The notes beneath the pieces are model-generated. The model was not told the origin of the DNA. It saw only the letters and a list, made by a program, of their open reading frames with translations, and did no database searches. The translations under genes were made by a program, and so were the position numbers. From Pteria penguin (lineage: Eukaryota > Mollusca > Bivalvia > Pterioida > Pteriidae), in NCBI GenBank assembly GCA_035048485.1, contig CM068580.1:53484975-53548974 (forward strand): DNA of 64,000 nucleotides, in the 5' to 3' direction. Below, one piece after another: positions 1 through 12,232 of the stretch. Position 1 is the first letter of the stretch. Every line of letters begins with the position of its first letter.

Positions 1-275
1 TGACAATGATTTTAGGCAAATTAGGTAATCTGTCAGTCACCACCATGTCTTCAGGTATGATAGTACAACAACCAAATCTCTGCTGATGCCCCAGTTTTGA
101 CTTGATGAACACTCTCAACTGATATTTTCTATCTAGATCTCAAAGTAGGGATATATAGGTGGGATATATTCTATTAATCTTGTACTGTAGATGTACTGAT
201 TTTTTATTTAAGATGATATGAAACCTTATCTTGAATATATGCATTAACATCATGAATGTCTTGTTCTTTGTTTAG
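1..275. other. HADHB intron, partial
   Basis: Intron upstream of the first visible exon. AT-rich; no repeat or gene seen. Confidence 0.6.
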
Positions 276-363
276 ACCAACCTATGCTACACCTAAAGTG
301 CTAGAGAAAGCTGGTTTAACCTTGAAAGATATAAGTGTGTTTGAGTATCATGAAGCCTTTGCG
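276..363 (+). CDS. HADHB: HADHB exon (first in window)
   Basis: Follows a TTTAG acceptor and ends at a GTATGT donor. The first base completes a codon started in an exon outside the window. It encodes [13 protein letters not shown] and then [16 protein letters not shown], the stretch just before the thiolase HEAF motif. Confidence 0.95.
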
Positions 364-3021
364 GTATGTTCATATTTATTAGTTTGAATAAGTTCAGTTC
401 ATTTGAAGTAAGGAATCATTGTGAATAGATTTCTGGTAATATAATTACCTCTGTTACATAATGCAGGGTGCCCACTTCCTATAAATTCCTATAAATTCCT
501 TTAAATCTGACATTTCCTATATATTTCCAAAATTCCTATAAATTCCTATATTTTTGTAAATTTTCAGGTCAGTTATGTGAATATGTACCAAATTTCAAGA
601 ACTATTGGTATCATCTGTATATATATTTAGTTTCTAACACTTAAATGCATTTAAATTTCTATAAATCAATGTTTTCTCTGTGTGTGTCATACTGTATACA
701 GGTTGTTTTTTCTCTTGCGTGATATATCAACATATTTTAGGTTTATGATAAAGTAAAATGTATGACTTGTAATGCTTCTGTGGAACAAACTGGAACACAA
801 TATTGTTTGATTAGTATACACCATGGAAGCTAGATTGATATTTATGCTAATGTTATTTATGCTATGTTGATGCAGAGATCTCCCTCAGAAAAAAGTAAAG
901 AGTTTTTACAAACTGTTGTACAAAATATACACACGACTAGTTCTGTGACACCCATCCAAATAGCAAAGTCGTTCAGGGTTACAAACTGTAACTAATTTTT
1001 AGTGTTTGATTTTGTCTTATTATTTTTTTTCCATCATAACGAAATAACATGTAAACATGCATAAGCTTTGTTATTTCATTTATGTTTCTCTTGGTATTGT
1101 GTTGAACAAAATGAGAGCTTTGTAGAGATTTTATTGGAATATTATGCCTTATTTTCTACTTTTAGTCTAAATATTTGATGAATTAGTGTATGATCGGAAT
1201 GTTTTATCTTCTAACTGCTTGTATGTCACCTACAGAATGCTCAAAGGAGAACCTTTTTTACTATGTATACCTTTTTGGTCATTCCTTCAGATGTCACAGT
1301 TTCACATGTAAGGGGTGGAGGAGGCCACATTGTCCTCGAAATGACAAAATATTAATGAAAAATATTATTGAATTACTTTAAACACCTTAAATAGAGCAGA
1401 ATATTCCTATATATTTCCTATATTTTCTGCAATTATTCCTATATTTTTCCTATATTTTCTTTCAAAAAATCCTATATTGGTGTCTGAATCCTATATTTCT
1501 GACGTCAAAAGTGAGTGGGCACCCTGATAATGCAACATCTAACTGTTTGTCTTTGAATATTTTAGGGACAAATTTTAGCGAACTTGAAGGCAATGGATTC
1601 TGAGTGGTTTGCCAAAAATGTAATGAAAAGACAGACCAAGGTAATTTATATCGCTCAACACTTCAAGTTTTCATAATAATATATATTTTTTTTTTAATTT
1701 GACATATACTGTATTGTTAATTCACACATTTGTTTAAGAAAAAACAAAATTTTAATTTAGACAGACCCCTGGAGCATAATGAACTATAATATTGTTTGCT
1801 TTCAAACACATGTTCTAAAAATGTTTGAAACTGTTGTGTTTTAACACTATAGGTTGGTGTACCTCCAATGGACAAATTTAATTTGTGGGGAGGTTCTCTG
1901 TCTATTGGACATCCATTTGGAGCTACCGGAGTGAGATTAGTAACTGCTGCAGCCAACAGATTAATCAAGGAAGATGGACAGTTTGGACTGGTTGCTGCTT
2001 GTGCAGCAGGAGGCATTGTAAGCATTTTTGATAAAAGAGTTGGAAAGATAAAGATCATTGTCAAACTTGAGATTGTAATTTAATGGGGGTTTTCATAGTA
2101 TACTTTTTAAGGAAAACAAGTCAAAACTATCAAAACATTAATATGACTTTAATTACTTTGTCAATAATCTATAGATTTCCTAATTTACCTATTTGTATAG
2201 GCCAATCAAAAATTTTATGATAATATGGACCTCATTGCATTTATGAACATGTACCACAACATGTATATCTTTGTCAGACTATACCTTGAAGAATTTATCC
2301 TTGCCATTAGTGGATGATTTTGATATCGTATTGAAAACAAAGTTGTAAAAATCTCAATAATACACTGGAGCTTTTGTTCCTTTTGTATTTGGCATCTATT
2401 TACCTTCGTGCATTTCTGCTTTCCATTACATTTTTACGAAATCAAATTCCTGAAATTCTGCGACTGGATTTTCACTTATCAAAACATACGTATGTTTTGT
2501 TTATGACATACTAGATTTTACTACTGTCAATAATTTCATTTGATCTCAATCGTGTACTTCCTTTGTGTCAATATTGTTATGGGTATCATGTTATCAATTC
2601 TCAGTCCTGGACTATAAATCTGGCGGTTTGCTGGGATTTTGTTAGTGATTTATCATCTTCTGTCTCCCTGTCTATGTCAAAGTATAAGCTGGCACATATC
2701 CCTCACAGCATTGGTCAGGTCTGTAAGAAGTAGACAGAATTAAGAAGCAGTGCACCAGATAAAAGCCACCACCATAAAAACAATGTTCTTGGAGTGTGGT
2801 AAAACAATCACAAAACAAAAAATCGTTAAAGAAACAACAGTGTATTTAATATAGAAATGAATTTATACATTCTCTCTACTTTGGCAAGCAACTTGAATGG
2901 ATCTCATCTCTTTGCAAAGATGATACAAAATTTTATGATTGCTGGCACATGAATTTACCTCTACAAGTTTTAATTTCAATTTCAGGGACATGGAATGATT
3001 GTGGAAAGATATCCCAATTAA
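276..3021 (+). CDS. HADHB: Trifunctional enzyme subunit beta (3-ketoacyl-CoA thiolase), C-terminal part, 4 exons
   Basis: C-terminal 120 residues of the mitochondrial trifunctional protein beta subunit, which cleaves 3-ketoacyl-CoA with CoA to acetyl-CoA and a shortened acyl-CoA in long-chain fatty acid beta-oxidation at the inner mitochondrial membrane. Exons join as 276-363, 1566-1640, 1853-2017 and 2986-3021; all introns are GT-AG and the frame is open throughout. Diagnostic motifs are FEYHEAFA across exons 1-2, [14 protein letters not shown] (the His that activates the nucleophilic cysteine in thiolases) and CAAGG (the second catalytic cysteine). HEAF rather than NEAF is typical of the trifunctional beta subunit, and the order and spacing match vertebrate HADHB to the last residues. 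The nucleophile-bearing N-terminal half and the mitochondrial targeting peptide lie before position 1. The gene converges on the ATAD2-like gene. Family assignment is very secure. Confidence 0.96.
464..1526. mobile_element. CAGGG...CCCTG TIR element in HADHB intron, 6-bp TSD
   Basis: Terminal inverted repeats CAGGGTGCCCACT (464) and AGTGGGCACCCTG (ending 1526), flanked by a direct 6-bp repeat ATAATG (458-463 and 1527-1532). Inside both ends are runs of CCTATAAATTCC / CCTATATTTTTCC motifs, all in the same orientation. No transposase reading frame, so it is non-autonomous. The TIR start fits the hAT superfamily; the 6-bp duplication is unlike classic 8-bp hATs. Confidence 0.8.
1566..1640 (+). 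CDS. HADHB: HADHB exon
   Basis: 75 bp, exactly 25 codons, bounded by TTTAG and GTAATT. Encodes [17 protein letters not shown], continuing HEAFA in the order expected for HADHB. Confidence 0.95.
1853..2017 (+). CDS. HADHB: HADHB exon with catalytic GHPFGATG and CAAGG
   Basis: 55 codons between an AG acceptor (ACACTATAG) and a GTAAGC donor. Carries the thiolase signature region with the catalytic His of [10 protein letters not shown] and the Cys of AACAAGG. Reading past the donor gives a spurious extension ending near 2083. Confidence 0.96.
2018..2985. other. Last HADHB intron, no recognised content
   Basis: 968 bp of AT-rich sequence with no ORF, repeat or RNA gene that I can identify. Confidence 0.5.
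2986..3021 (+). CDS. HADHB: HADHB terminal exon
   Basis: Eleven codons plus TAA after a TTTCAG acceptor: [11 protein letters not shown], matching the GHAMIVEAYPK ending of vertebrate HADHB. It is too short for ORF finders and was found by matching the end of the family. Confidence 0.93.
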   Translation, partial: GHGMIVERYPN

Positions 3022-3204
3022 GACAATAAAGGATTTATAGGACAGATCTGTAAACATGTGGTTACTGTGATCTATAAACTTGTTGGAAATACATTTATGA
3101 CATGACAATGATCAGTGCTGATAATATTTATTGAAGTAATTGAAGAAGTATATTGACAGATGATGTTGCACTGGTAAAATTTTTTATAAATTATTAATGA
3201 TGGT

Positions 3205-3210
3205 AATAAA
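3205..3210 (+). terminator. Candidate HADHB poly(A) signal
   Basis: AATAAA about 185 bp after the HADHB stop codon, a usual 3' UTR distance. Another AATAAA at 3025-3030 is only 4 bp after the stop and less likely. Transcript ends are not visible from sequence alone. Confidence 0.35.
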
Positions 3211-3391
3211 AAATATAAAATGTGAAACAGTAACTTTATTATTTATTTAAAGAATGAGTAACTTGTTCAATGTTGGAATTCATGGAATGTGAAGTCAGCA
3301 TTTCACTCACAAATTCCATCAATAGCAAAATCTGTCTTAGAGAATGAATAGGATATTATATTCCTTACATTTCCATCACTGTTAATTTTTA

Positions 3392-4265
3392 TATGCCCGT
3401 CATTAGACGGGATGTATTATGTTATGGCGCTGTCCGGGGTCATGTTTTCCGGACTTGCTGTCTTTCAAGATATTGAGTTGAAATTTGGTATATAGCTTTA
3501 ATTCAACCGGCGTCAGTACCAGATCAAGTTTTATTACGATTGACATACTTTTGACAGATTTATGGCCCTTGGACTTATAAATTTCAAGATTTTTCCAGAA
3601 ATTCATTAAAAATCTATTTTTCGTCAAAACATTATGAAATTTATCATGAAACAAGTAAAATGTACCAACTATCACATATATTATGGGTATTGGTATCTTT
3701 TTCTTCATTTTTGAGAAATTTATAATTTTAGTGGGGATGACCATCTGTCCAAGGTCATGTTTTCCGGACTTCTTTTGCCGTCTTTCAAGATATTGAATTG
3801 AAATTTGGTATATTGCTTTATATCAAGCGACGCCAGTACCAATTTGAGTTTTGTTACGATTGATCACTTTTCATGGATTTATGGCCCTTGGACTTATAAA
3901 TTTCAAGATTTTGTTTTGAAAATTCATTAAAAATCTAATTTTTGTAAAAACATTATGAAATTTATCATGAAACCAGTGAAATGTACCAACTTTCACATAT
4001 TTTACAGGTATTGATATCTTTTTCTTCATTTTTGAGAAATTTATAATTTTGGGAAGGGGGAGGGGCTTGTACTAAAAAGTTTTTTTTTGCAGGTCAAGTT
4101 CCAAGATGGGACAATTTCTGCAGGAGTTATTGCCCTTGGACTTATTCCTATGATAAAATGCTATGAAACGCAATTAACTTTAGTAAACATCAGATGTTTT
4201 TCATGAAAATCATGCCAAATGCGAATTGATCCCGTCCAAATTAAGCGACGGGCGTATAATGCCAC
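3392..4265. mobile_element. Repeat element with CCCGTC/GACGGG ends and two long internal units
   Basis: Starts with a small hairpin ATGCCCGTC-ATTA-GACGGG and ends near GCGACGGGCGTATAATGCC, so GACGGG/CCCGTC recurs at both ends. Two direct internal units of roughly 315 bp start near 3433 and 3745; both contain GGTCATGTTTTCCGGACTT and CTTTCAAGATATTGA. No transposase. The architecture resembles the other hairpin-ended tandem elements in this window. Confidence 0.55.
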
Positions 4266-5116
4266 GCTAGGCGTTGCTCTTGTTGTATATAACGGTACTT
4301 TGTGATGAAAAAATTGGTGTTTTTTTTAATCCAGAGTAGAGGAACATAGACCTCGGAGGATACCCTTGCTTGATAAACTTTAGACTGATTGCATAGATCA
4401 ACAAATCAAATGCATACAAGTGATCTAGAAGTGTTGTTGTATTTGGTTCAAATCCAAAATCAATTTTTTTTTACTTTTTTTTTGTGTTTTAAGACTGTCG
4501 TGTTTGCCTATTTCTCAGATTTTTTTCCTTGTGGGTTGCTTTTATAAAGATTTTTTCACATTTTGATTTTGACCTTGAAGATTGATCTACTTAGACAAAA
4601 AACTTTAACCTGGATCATACTTTAGGGACAGGGCTTTTTAAAAATATTCACCTTTCAATGGGTACCAAATTTTTTGACCTTGTTACCTTGACCTTCAAGT
4701 TTGAGCTACTGTAAATAAAAGTTTACCCTTTGTCATAACTAACCAACAGTAAAAAATGGGCTTAAATATTTCATGTGTGTATTCCTTGTGACAAGGCCTT
4801 TCATTATGTAACAATTTTTTACTTTGACTTTGAAGATTGACCTACTTACAAAAACATTTGTATTTTAATATGGTTGCACCGGCAAGCTTTGTTGTCTTCT
4901 GACAACTCATTACTAGGTCTATCAAGGAGTAGGGCAGCATAGGCCCCAGAGTGCACCCTCTTCTGATGAACTACTTGAGATCATTTTCATAGATTCACAT
5001 ACTTGATGCATCAAAATGATCCAGAAGGGTGTCTACAGAAGTATTTTTGATTTTGATTCTGTATTTATTTTAACACTTACCGGTATGGCTCATACTGGCA
5101 TGGTTAAGGTTGATAA
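4266..5116. other. Intergenic, diverged repeat sequence
   Basis: No gene. Phrases such as GACCTTGAAGATTGA and TTGACCTTG recur, as in old copies of hairpin-ended elements elsewhere in the window, but boundaries cannot be set. Confidence 0.4.
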
Positions 5117-6185
5117 ACAAGAGACCCAAATGGGCCTATATTGCTCCCCTGAGCACAAATTGCTTATTTACAATAAAATGACAGCTCATTTCAGTAGAAT
5201 ATTTTTTTCTACAAGACTTTCTATAAGGTTTGGTGCTATTTTGTGCAGTCGTTTTGAAGTGTCCAATCAGAGCCAATGGTGGCCATCTTGGATTAGGGAT
5301 CAGCATGAAAAACACAAACTTGGTAAAGGACTTCGAGTACTTACTTCCTATGAGGTTTGGTGAAATTCTGTGCAGCGCTTCTGGAGAAAAAGTCCAAAAT
5401 GTGTCAACCAATCAGAGCCAATGGCGGCCATCTTGGATTACGGATCGGCAAGAAAAACACAAACTTTGTAGAGGACCTTGAGTGCTTACTTCCTATGAGG
5501 TTTGGTGGAATTCTGTGCAGCCGTTCTGGAGAAAAAGTTGAAAATGTGTCAACCAATCAGAGCCAATGGCAGCCATCTTGGATTACTGATGGCCACGAAA
5601 AACAGAGGACCTTGAGTACTTACTTCCTATGAAGTTTGGTAAAATTCTGTGCAGCGGTTCTGGAGAAGAAGTCGAAAATGCGTCCACCAATCAGAGCTAA
5701 TGGTGGCCATCTTGGATTACGGATCTGCACGAAAACACAAACTTTATAGAGGGCCTCGAGTAGTTACTTCCTATGAGGTTTGGTGAAATTCTGTGCAGGA
5801 GTTCTGGAGAAGAAGTCAAAAATGCGTCAACAAATCAGAGCCAATGGCGGCCATCTTGGGTTATGGATCGGCAAGAAAAACACAAACTTTCTAGAGGACC
5901 TCAAGTAGTTACTTCCTATGAGGTTTGGTAAAATTATGTGCAGCGCTTCTGGAGAAGAAGTCCAAAATGTGTCAACCAATCAGAGCCAATGGCGGCCATC
6001 TTAAATTACAGATCGGCACAAAAAACACAAACTTGGTAGAGGACCTTGAGTACTTACTTCCTATGAAGACTGGTGAAATTCTGTTCAGCGGTTCTGGAGA
6101 AGAAGTCGAAAATGTAGAAAAGCTAACGACGGGCGGTGATTGATCACAATAGCTCACTTGAGCCTTTAGCTCAGGGGAGCTAAAA
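5117..6185 (+). mobile_element. Pearl-like bivalve element with 145-bp tandem core
   Basis: Head ACAAGAGACCCAAATGGGCC followed by GCTCCCCTGAG; tail GAGCCTTTAGCTCAGGGGAGCTAAAA, which folds into a hairpin complementary to the subterminal head. The interior is about six head-to-tail units of roughly 145 bp. Apparent ORFs of 70-115 residues here are read from the repeats and not taken as genes. The architecture (short ends, tandem core of about 150 bp) fits the non-coding pearl family described in bivalves; the class is inference. Confidence 0.7.
5340..6120 (+). repeat. Tandem array, about 145-bp unit, about 6 copies
   Basis: The anchor CTATGAGGTTTGGT recurs near 5347, 5492, 5626, 5770, 5916 and 6060, giving spacings of 134-146 bp. 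Each unit also has CAATCAGAGCCAATGG and GGCCATCTTGGATTA. Confidence 0.88.
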
Positions 6186-6698
6186 TACAGATTTAAGTCG
6201 TTTGTCCATACTAGGTGGTCAAAAAGCAATGAGATAGAGTATATACTTATCAGCAAATTCATTAAAGCATTTAGTTGTTTTCAAATAGCAAGTTGTGCTC
6301 AGGTGAGCAATATACTTCCACTTGGGTTTCTTGTTTTCGTTAAAATTGCTGCCATTTTGCTGATAAATGATTTACAATTTGAAAATTTGATCAATTTTCC
6401 TGACCTCTTTCATTCAGAAACATCTCTTTTTGAAAATAATTTGAATGCTATATTAAATTGTACACAGGTATTGGTTCTGTCAATTTTTGAGCATGCACTA
6501 TGAAAGCATGCATGGATATGAACACTAGATCAAGTGACCTCTATATAGTTCATCAAAAAAAAAAATAATAATAATAATGAATATTAGTAATGAACCATTC
6601 AAGGATACACATACGGTTTGTGTTGATTGCAGCCTTCAGGTTATTCTTATTTTACACAAGGGATGTTTTGTAAATGAAGTAATCTGGCTTTTTAGCTC

Positions 6699-7235
6699 AC
6701 CTCACAAAGTGAGAGGGAGTTTATGCTATCACCACGTCGTCGGCGTCGGTGTCTGTCCGGACAATGACTAGCTAGGAAGTGTAAAGTTATATGGATGATG
6801 TATTTTTATCTGAAGATGTGCATGCCTGTTTCAGATTTAGGTCATGACCTACATTTTCCGCTGCAGTGCACATGTTCGGAAAATTCGAGTAAAATGTTAA
6901 AAATTTTATTTTTTTATTTGGACAGTAAAGAAGTGCAAACTTGCACAAATGATGTATCTATATATGCCAAAATGGATGCTTGTTTCAGATTTAGATAATG
7001 ACCTATATTTTCCGCTCCAATGCACTTGTTAGGAAAATTTAAGCAAAATGTTAAAAAGTTTTATTTTTTGATTTGGAAATCTAGGAAGTCCAAACTTCCA
7101 CAAATGATATATCTATGTATGCAAAGATGGATGCTGGTCTCAGATTAAGGTCATGACCTATATTTTCCACTCCAGTGTACTTGTTAGGAAAAATTGAGCA
7201 AAATGTTAAAATGTTTTATTATTTCATTTTGACAG
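6699..7235 (+). repeat. Element with about 155-bp tandem units
   Basis: Starts with AGCTCACCTCACAAAGTGAGAG (small hairpin) and TCGTCGGCGTCGG. The interior carries units anchored by ATGTTAAAAA near 6894, 7049 and 7204 (spacing about 155 bp), each with GACCTATATTTTCC and a run of T. Non-coding. Confidence 0.65.
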
Positions 7236-7680
7236 ATTAGACCCCCCCTTCCCCTCTTTTTTGACAGTCTTAAAAAATCATAATGACAAAATTTTTTCAA
7301 AGTGACATTCTTTATCATAATTATGATTAAAAGAAATCATTATCACCTAGATAAGAAAAATTGCACTTTCTGTACTGAAATCACCCAGTCAAGAAAAAAA
7401 AAAAGGAAAATGTCAAAAAATTGATTTCGGGAAAAAACCAAAAACAACAACACTTCTTCATACATCCCTCTAGATCATTCAAATGCATCAGTTTTTCTCT
7501 GTAAGCAGCTGGTCTGAAGAAGTTTGTCAAAGGAGTACCCTCTGTGACCTACTTTTGTCTGTGGCGGTGCCATCTGTTGATGGATCCAGACAAAAAACAA
7601 CACCTGCAAGGGACTATAAGTACATCATGCCTACCAAGTTCATCAAATTGCTTCCAGTGTGGGTATAAGTTGTTATACTA
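7236..7680. repeat. Diverged copy of the 61-63 kb repeat family
   Basis: Shares TGACAAAATTTTTTCAAAGTGACATTC, ATCATAATTATGATTA-like text and CATCCCTCTAGATCATT with 34440-35270 and 61540-61930. No coding capacity. Confidence 0.5.
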
Positions 7681-8144
7681 AAACTAGGCCAAACATCAAG
7701 GTCAAGGACAGAAGGTCAAAATTTTGCTCAAGGGTTGATCCAGGGTAGAGGAAAGTAAATCCATAAGGGTAACCTCTTTTGTGAAGAACCTTCAAATAAG
7801 TTGAATAGAGGAAAAATTAATGTATGGAAGTATTCTAAAAGGATGTGGCATCCTTTTAGAGTAAAATCTGTCCAAAATATGTCCAAAACAAAACTGACAT
7901 AAGGGAGTTAACAATAAAATTTTGAAATTTACATTCTACATGAAAAAAATAACTGAAATCAGTTATAAACTGAAGAAAGTCATGTATGCAAACTAAATTA
8001 AAACTTTTGACCCCTAAAAGCCTTCATGGCCTGCAACAAAGGCTACGACAACCAAGGTGCAAGGCAAATAGACCAACTCTAAACCTTTATTTGAGTTTTG
8101 TTTACATCAAGTTTATATGTAATGACATCTGTCTTTTGCAAGAC

Positions 8145-8295
8145 TCAGAAATTTAGGCCTTTGCAGTGGACCCACTTGAAGTAGTGAGGGATCTTTTACC
8201 ATGGCATGGGACCTTGAATTTTATGATGCTAACAGTACTCAAACCTGTAACATCTCGGTCAATGAGCTAAACACCTAACCTATAGAGTTATACTT
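8145..8295 (-). mobile_element. Degenerate tRNA-derived SINE
   Basis: Contains CCTTTGCAGTGGACCCACTT and AGTAGTGAGGGATCTTTTAC, the body shared with better SINE copies, then a decayed tRNA-like head (TCGGTCAATGAGCTAAACACC). Minus orientation. Confidence 0.55.
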
Positions 8296-8499
8296 GTTCA
8301 ACTATGTCTACAAGCATATATTTCAAAATCATTGGTGTGATGGAAATTATTACTATTCTTTAATACAAAGTACTGAATTTCACAATATGCAAATAAGTAA
8401 AGGTATTTTAAGTAACAGAACAATCTTGCACACTTCATGTTTGTCTTTCAGCATACACAATACTGATATATTTTCATAAACATGGTGCAAGCCAGGGTG

Positions 8500-8730
8500 G
8501 ATCAGTCAGACAAATGCTCTGCTACGGGCAATAAGGTCGAAGCTCAAACCCAAATGAGACTCATCAGTAACACGCCCTTGGAATGAATGAGACAATACCA
8601 AGGTTTGGTGGCATTTTAGACAATCTTGTGGCATTGTAGACAATAGAAATAAAAGATCCCTTACTGCTTCGTGTGTCTGTAGTACAGTTTGAAATTTTTG
8701 TGCAATGTATCAGGCAGATGCTGTTATTGT
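8500..8730 (+). mobile_element. Degenerate SINE, plus orientation
   Basis: Reads as the reverse of the 8145 copy: a tRNA-like start near 8500, then AAAAGATCCCTTACTGCTTCG and GTATCAGGCAGATGCTG, the body found in the other SINEs. Confidence 0.5.
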
Positions 8731-10979
8731 ATACTGTTATATGAAATTAACTTGGCAATGTGTAAAACAACTTAATAAGTCATGTATAGATTTATGAATT
8801 CTTATTTGAATGTAGTAAGTATACATATACACTAAAAAGTAAACAAAAGCATGAACTTTATAATTTATTTCATTCTTTGTAAGTATAAATTAAGTACATA
8901 AATAAATAGATACAAGTGAAATTTTTCAGCTGTATAAAGATGAAAATGGAATTTATAATTTATGCAACTAAAACCAATCAAAAAGTAAATGCAATGAATA
9001 AAAATTTGATCAAGTTAAATAGAACAATGTAAATACATATATTTCTTAATGAAGCCTGTTGCTTCTGTAGCAGTTTATATTGATTACGCCTCATAGGACA
9101 TCATTTAGTAAACATTTACATGTAAATCAAATTCAGATGTGCATGTAAACAGAGTGCAATATCCCTGAGATTCCCTAGACATTCGATGATTTTTCAATAT
9201 AAATCGATTCAGGGCTAATTTATCAATACAGCTTGCTGTAAAATTAGCTTGAGCAACAAAGACATGGAGATGTAAATTAAAAACAAAATGATCTCTAAGT
9301 GTCACTATGCTTTTAAACTAAACAAAAAATAAAATTACATTAACTAAAGTACATTTCTAGTTACCTAAACAGATCACACTACATTATACATACACTTACT
9401 GGTTTATTTACCGGGACTAAAGATTTCAACTATCAGCATATTCTAAAATAAACAACAGTTCCATACAAGCCTTGTGGAATTGAACAAATGTACAGATTGA
9501 AGATATCATGAAGAGCCGAATATCACAAAAGGTTATCTAATTACATTTTATAACCAAATAATTTGTAACATTTTACAGGCAAAAAGATAAAGCTTTCAAG
9601 CTATTCAACAAATACTATTCGAATATAAGTAACAGAAACTCTACAGTGAACAAAACCTTCAATACAATACATAGATCAGAGTACTTGAATCAATATACAA
9701 AAAAAACCCCCCAAAAACATTGCCTATCACCTCTAATGGACAAATGGCAAGGCATATATCACATGTTTTATTTTCATAAGCCCACTTTTCATAACTTAGT
9801 TTCCATCAAAAAACATTAAGATACAACTTTGTGAATAGAACATGGAAATCAGTATTATCATAAATTACCAATAAATTGTGCGCAATCTGGATTTGAATGT
9901 TTAAAAATATGTTTTGTTTTACATTCATATGCACAAATACAGAACCTGATATTAAATTAAGTACATGTGTATTTGTTTTCATACTACAAATAATTTGGTC
10001 CCAACATCACTCAGTAACCTTAACTAGAAAAAACAAAAAAATTTAGGTCACATTAATGTAAATATTCAATTTATATACATGTACATATATTAATACTTAG
10101 TTCATCATCATTGTCACCTTTCTATACACAAGTGCACAAAACTTTAAGTACAACAGATAAACTTTATTTCATTCATTTCCGAACAAAGAAAAAAAAGGAA
10201 ACCTTTGAATACAGCTCAATTTTGTAATTGTTAGCTTAAAATCATACTACAGATGAATATGTATATACATGTATATTAATGCAACCATATTTTGATGTAA
10301 AAACAGTCAAAAGGGGGGATTTAGCACATTTTTGGTACTTGTGTCAAAAATCTGTTATGCTTGATTTTTATTTCAGTTAATGCATTTAATATAAGCATAG
10401 ACACATCAACTGTCACTTGGAGTAGTGCCAATACTGCTAAAATATGATCCCCACTAAAATATGTACATGTACAGTATGGTAAATTGCAAAGTATACTTTT
10501 GATTTTAATAAATACTTAGGTACACAAAATGCATGGATATTCATAATCTTCATAAATTCAATGTGCATTTCACTTTTTGCCTATAAAATCCATAGAGAGA
10601 AAAAAAACTTAATTTGACTTGAAACAGTCACATTACTTCACATCAACAAGATCCATAATGTGATGTATTATACAAAAACATCTTACTCAAAATATGCGAG
10701 GAAAATGGATACTTTTAATTACACAATAATACCATTGACAAGATAGATAAAACTTCCTTACATATAATACAGTTTTAATGGCTTATAACAAATATTAAAT
10801 GTGTAAATTATTTAATTCTTAGTCTGAAGAACTGTTTCTAAAATAGCAAAGAAACTTCACCATTTGTGGCAAAATTTTGTTACAAACTCCCCCCTCCTTC
10901 CAAAAAACACCCCTCCCCCCCAAAAAAAAACAAAACCCTCAAAAACCCAAGCTATGTTTGTAAAACACTAATGTCGAAA

Positions 10980-11510
10980 AAGTAATTTTTCGCCTGAAGG
11001 TCATTGTCAAGGTCAAAAGGTCATTGATCTTGGTGTCATTTGAAAGGGCTCATTATTTGAGTACACATGTCAAATATGAAGTCTTTATCCCTCACAGTTC
11101 AAAAGTTATAGTCCCAAGTCCAAACAGTCATTACTAGCTTGATGGTCATTGTCAAGGTCAAAAGGTAATCAACATTGGTATCATTTGAAAGGGCTTCATT
11201 AGTTGAGTACACATGTCAAATATGAAGTCTCTATCCCACACAGTTCAAAAGTTATAGTCCCAAGTCCAAACTTAAAGTTATTATTTATTATTTATATATA
11301 ACTTATTAAAGTTATTATTAGCTTGACAGTCATTGTCAAAAGGTCATCAACATTGGTATCATTTGAAAGAGCTTCATTAGCTGAGTACGCATGTCAAATA
11401 TGAAGTCTCTATTCCTCACGGTTCAAAAGTTACATTCAAGGTTAAAGTTGACAACAGACAGACAAACAAACACAATATGCCCCTGATCTATCGATCTGGG
11501 GGCATAAAAA
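10980..11510 (+). repeat. Element with about 145-bp tandem units and terminal hairpin
   Basis: GGTCATTGTCAAGGTC anchors units near 10999 and 11144; a third starts near 11337, displaced by an AT-rich insert. Shared motifs are GGTATCATTTGAAAG and GTACACATGTCAAATATGAA. The end is a hairpin, ATGCCCC...GGGGCATAAAA, near 11480-11508. Confidence 0.7.
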
Positions 11511-12083
11511 AAAAAACACAAAAGGAATTGAAAACTGAATCATTGCACAAATACAGTTCCTATCTTTTCCCTCCAGTTTTAAACATTAATTTCAAAAGCA
11601 AATTTCTTTGGAAAATATTTTTGACCACAAACAGGTAGGTAAAACACGGTACATAACATTGTAAGAGAAATCTTGTTGATGGATGTGTACTTAATATTGC
11701 TTACCCAATTAAATACACTGTTATGTACCAAAATCAATTCTTAAAATAATATGGTATCAAGATGGTTTTTCATAGATCCAATACTGCATTTTCATGCTTA
11801 TTTATATGTATGAAATCTCAACATATCACACACATATCACACACACACACCTCCAACTTGAGTTAATGAATACTGATACTGTAGCTTACATGTTGCAGAA
11901 AAATTACCAAGGTCCCTGGGAAATTGTATGAAGAAAAGTTTTACAGTATGTTTTAAGAAAGGTTTTACAATAATCATAACGATTATAAATATCATTATGT
12001 TACATCGCCTGAATTTGATGATCTAAACATAAATATGTAATTTCATTTCTCAAAAAACATAATTTGGTAAAATCAGGGTTGGT

Positions 12084-12089
12084 TTTATT
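12084..12089 (-). terminator. Candidate ATAD2-like poly(A) signal
   Basis: AATAAA on the minus strand about 105 bp after the TAG stop at 12194-12196. Alternative signals lie further downstream, e.g. 8864-8869. Confidence 0.35.
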
Positions 12090-12193
12090 GAATATACAAA
12101 TTTACATGTATATTGTCAAATCAAAATGTAGAGGTTCCCCATACTTTACAAGGCACAATATATGATGGTCAAGCAGTTTTCATTCTTCATTGT

Positions 12194-12232
12194 CTACATG
12201 ACTGAACATCTTCTGCACACATCTTCCATATC
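12194..12232 (-). CDS. ATAD2B: ATAD2-like terminal exon
   Basis: Twelve codons plus TAG after [20 protein letters not shown], in the place of EEMERTVHMFETFL in ATAD2B. Too short for ORF finders; the reading frame and acceptor fit. Confidence 0.85.
   Translation of the reverse strand, partial: DMEDVCRRCSVM

Larger units (their letters stand above)
8830..12193 (-). other. Gene-free region downstream of ATAD2-like stop; probable 3' UTR in part
   Basis: About 3.4 kb without a credible ORF, AT-rich, with many short homopolymers and TTTATT (AATAAA on the minus strand), including 12084-12089 and 8864-8869. How much is transcribed cannot be told. It holds one tandem element (10980-11510). Confidence 0.4.

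Noticed and set aside
3025..3030. AATAAA as HADHB poly(A) signal
   Set aside because: Only 4 bp after the stop codon; 3205-3210 is more likely.
5340..6120. CRISPR-like array
   Set aside because: Units are 145 bp long with no spacer/repeat pattern; eukaryotic tandem element.
5016..6262. Several overlapping ORFs on both strands
   Set aside because: They read through the 145-bp tandem array; similar peptides repeat each unit, and no domain is present.
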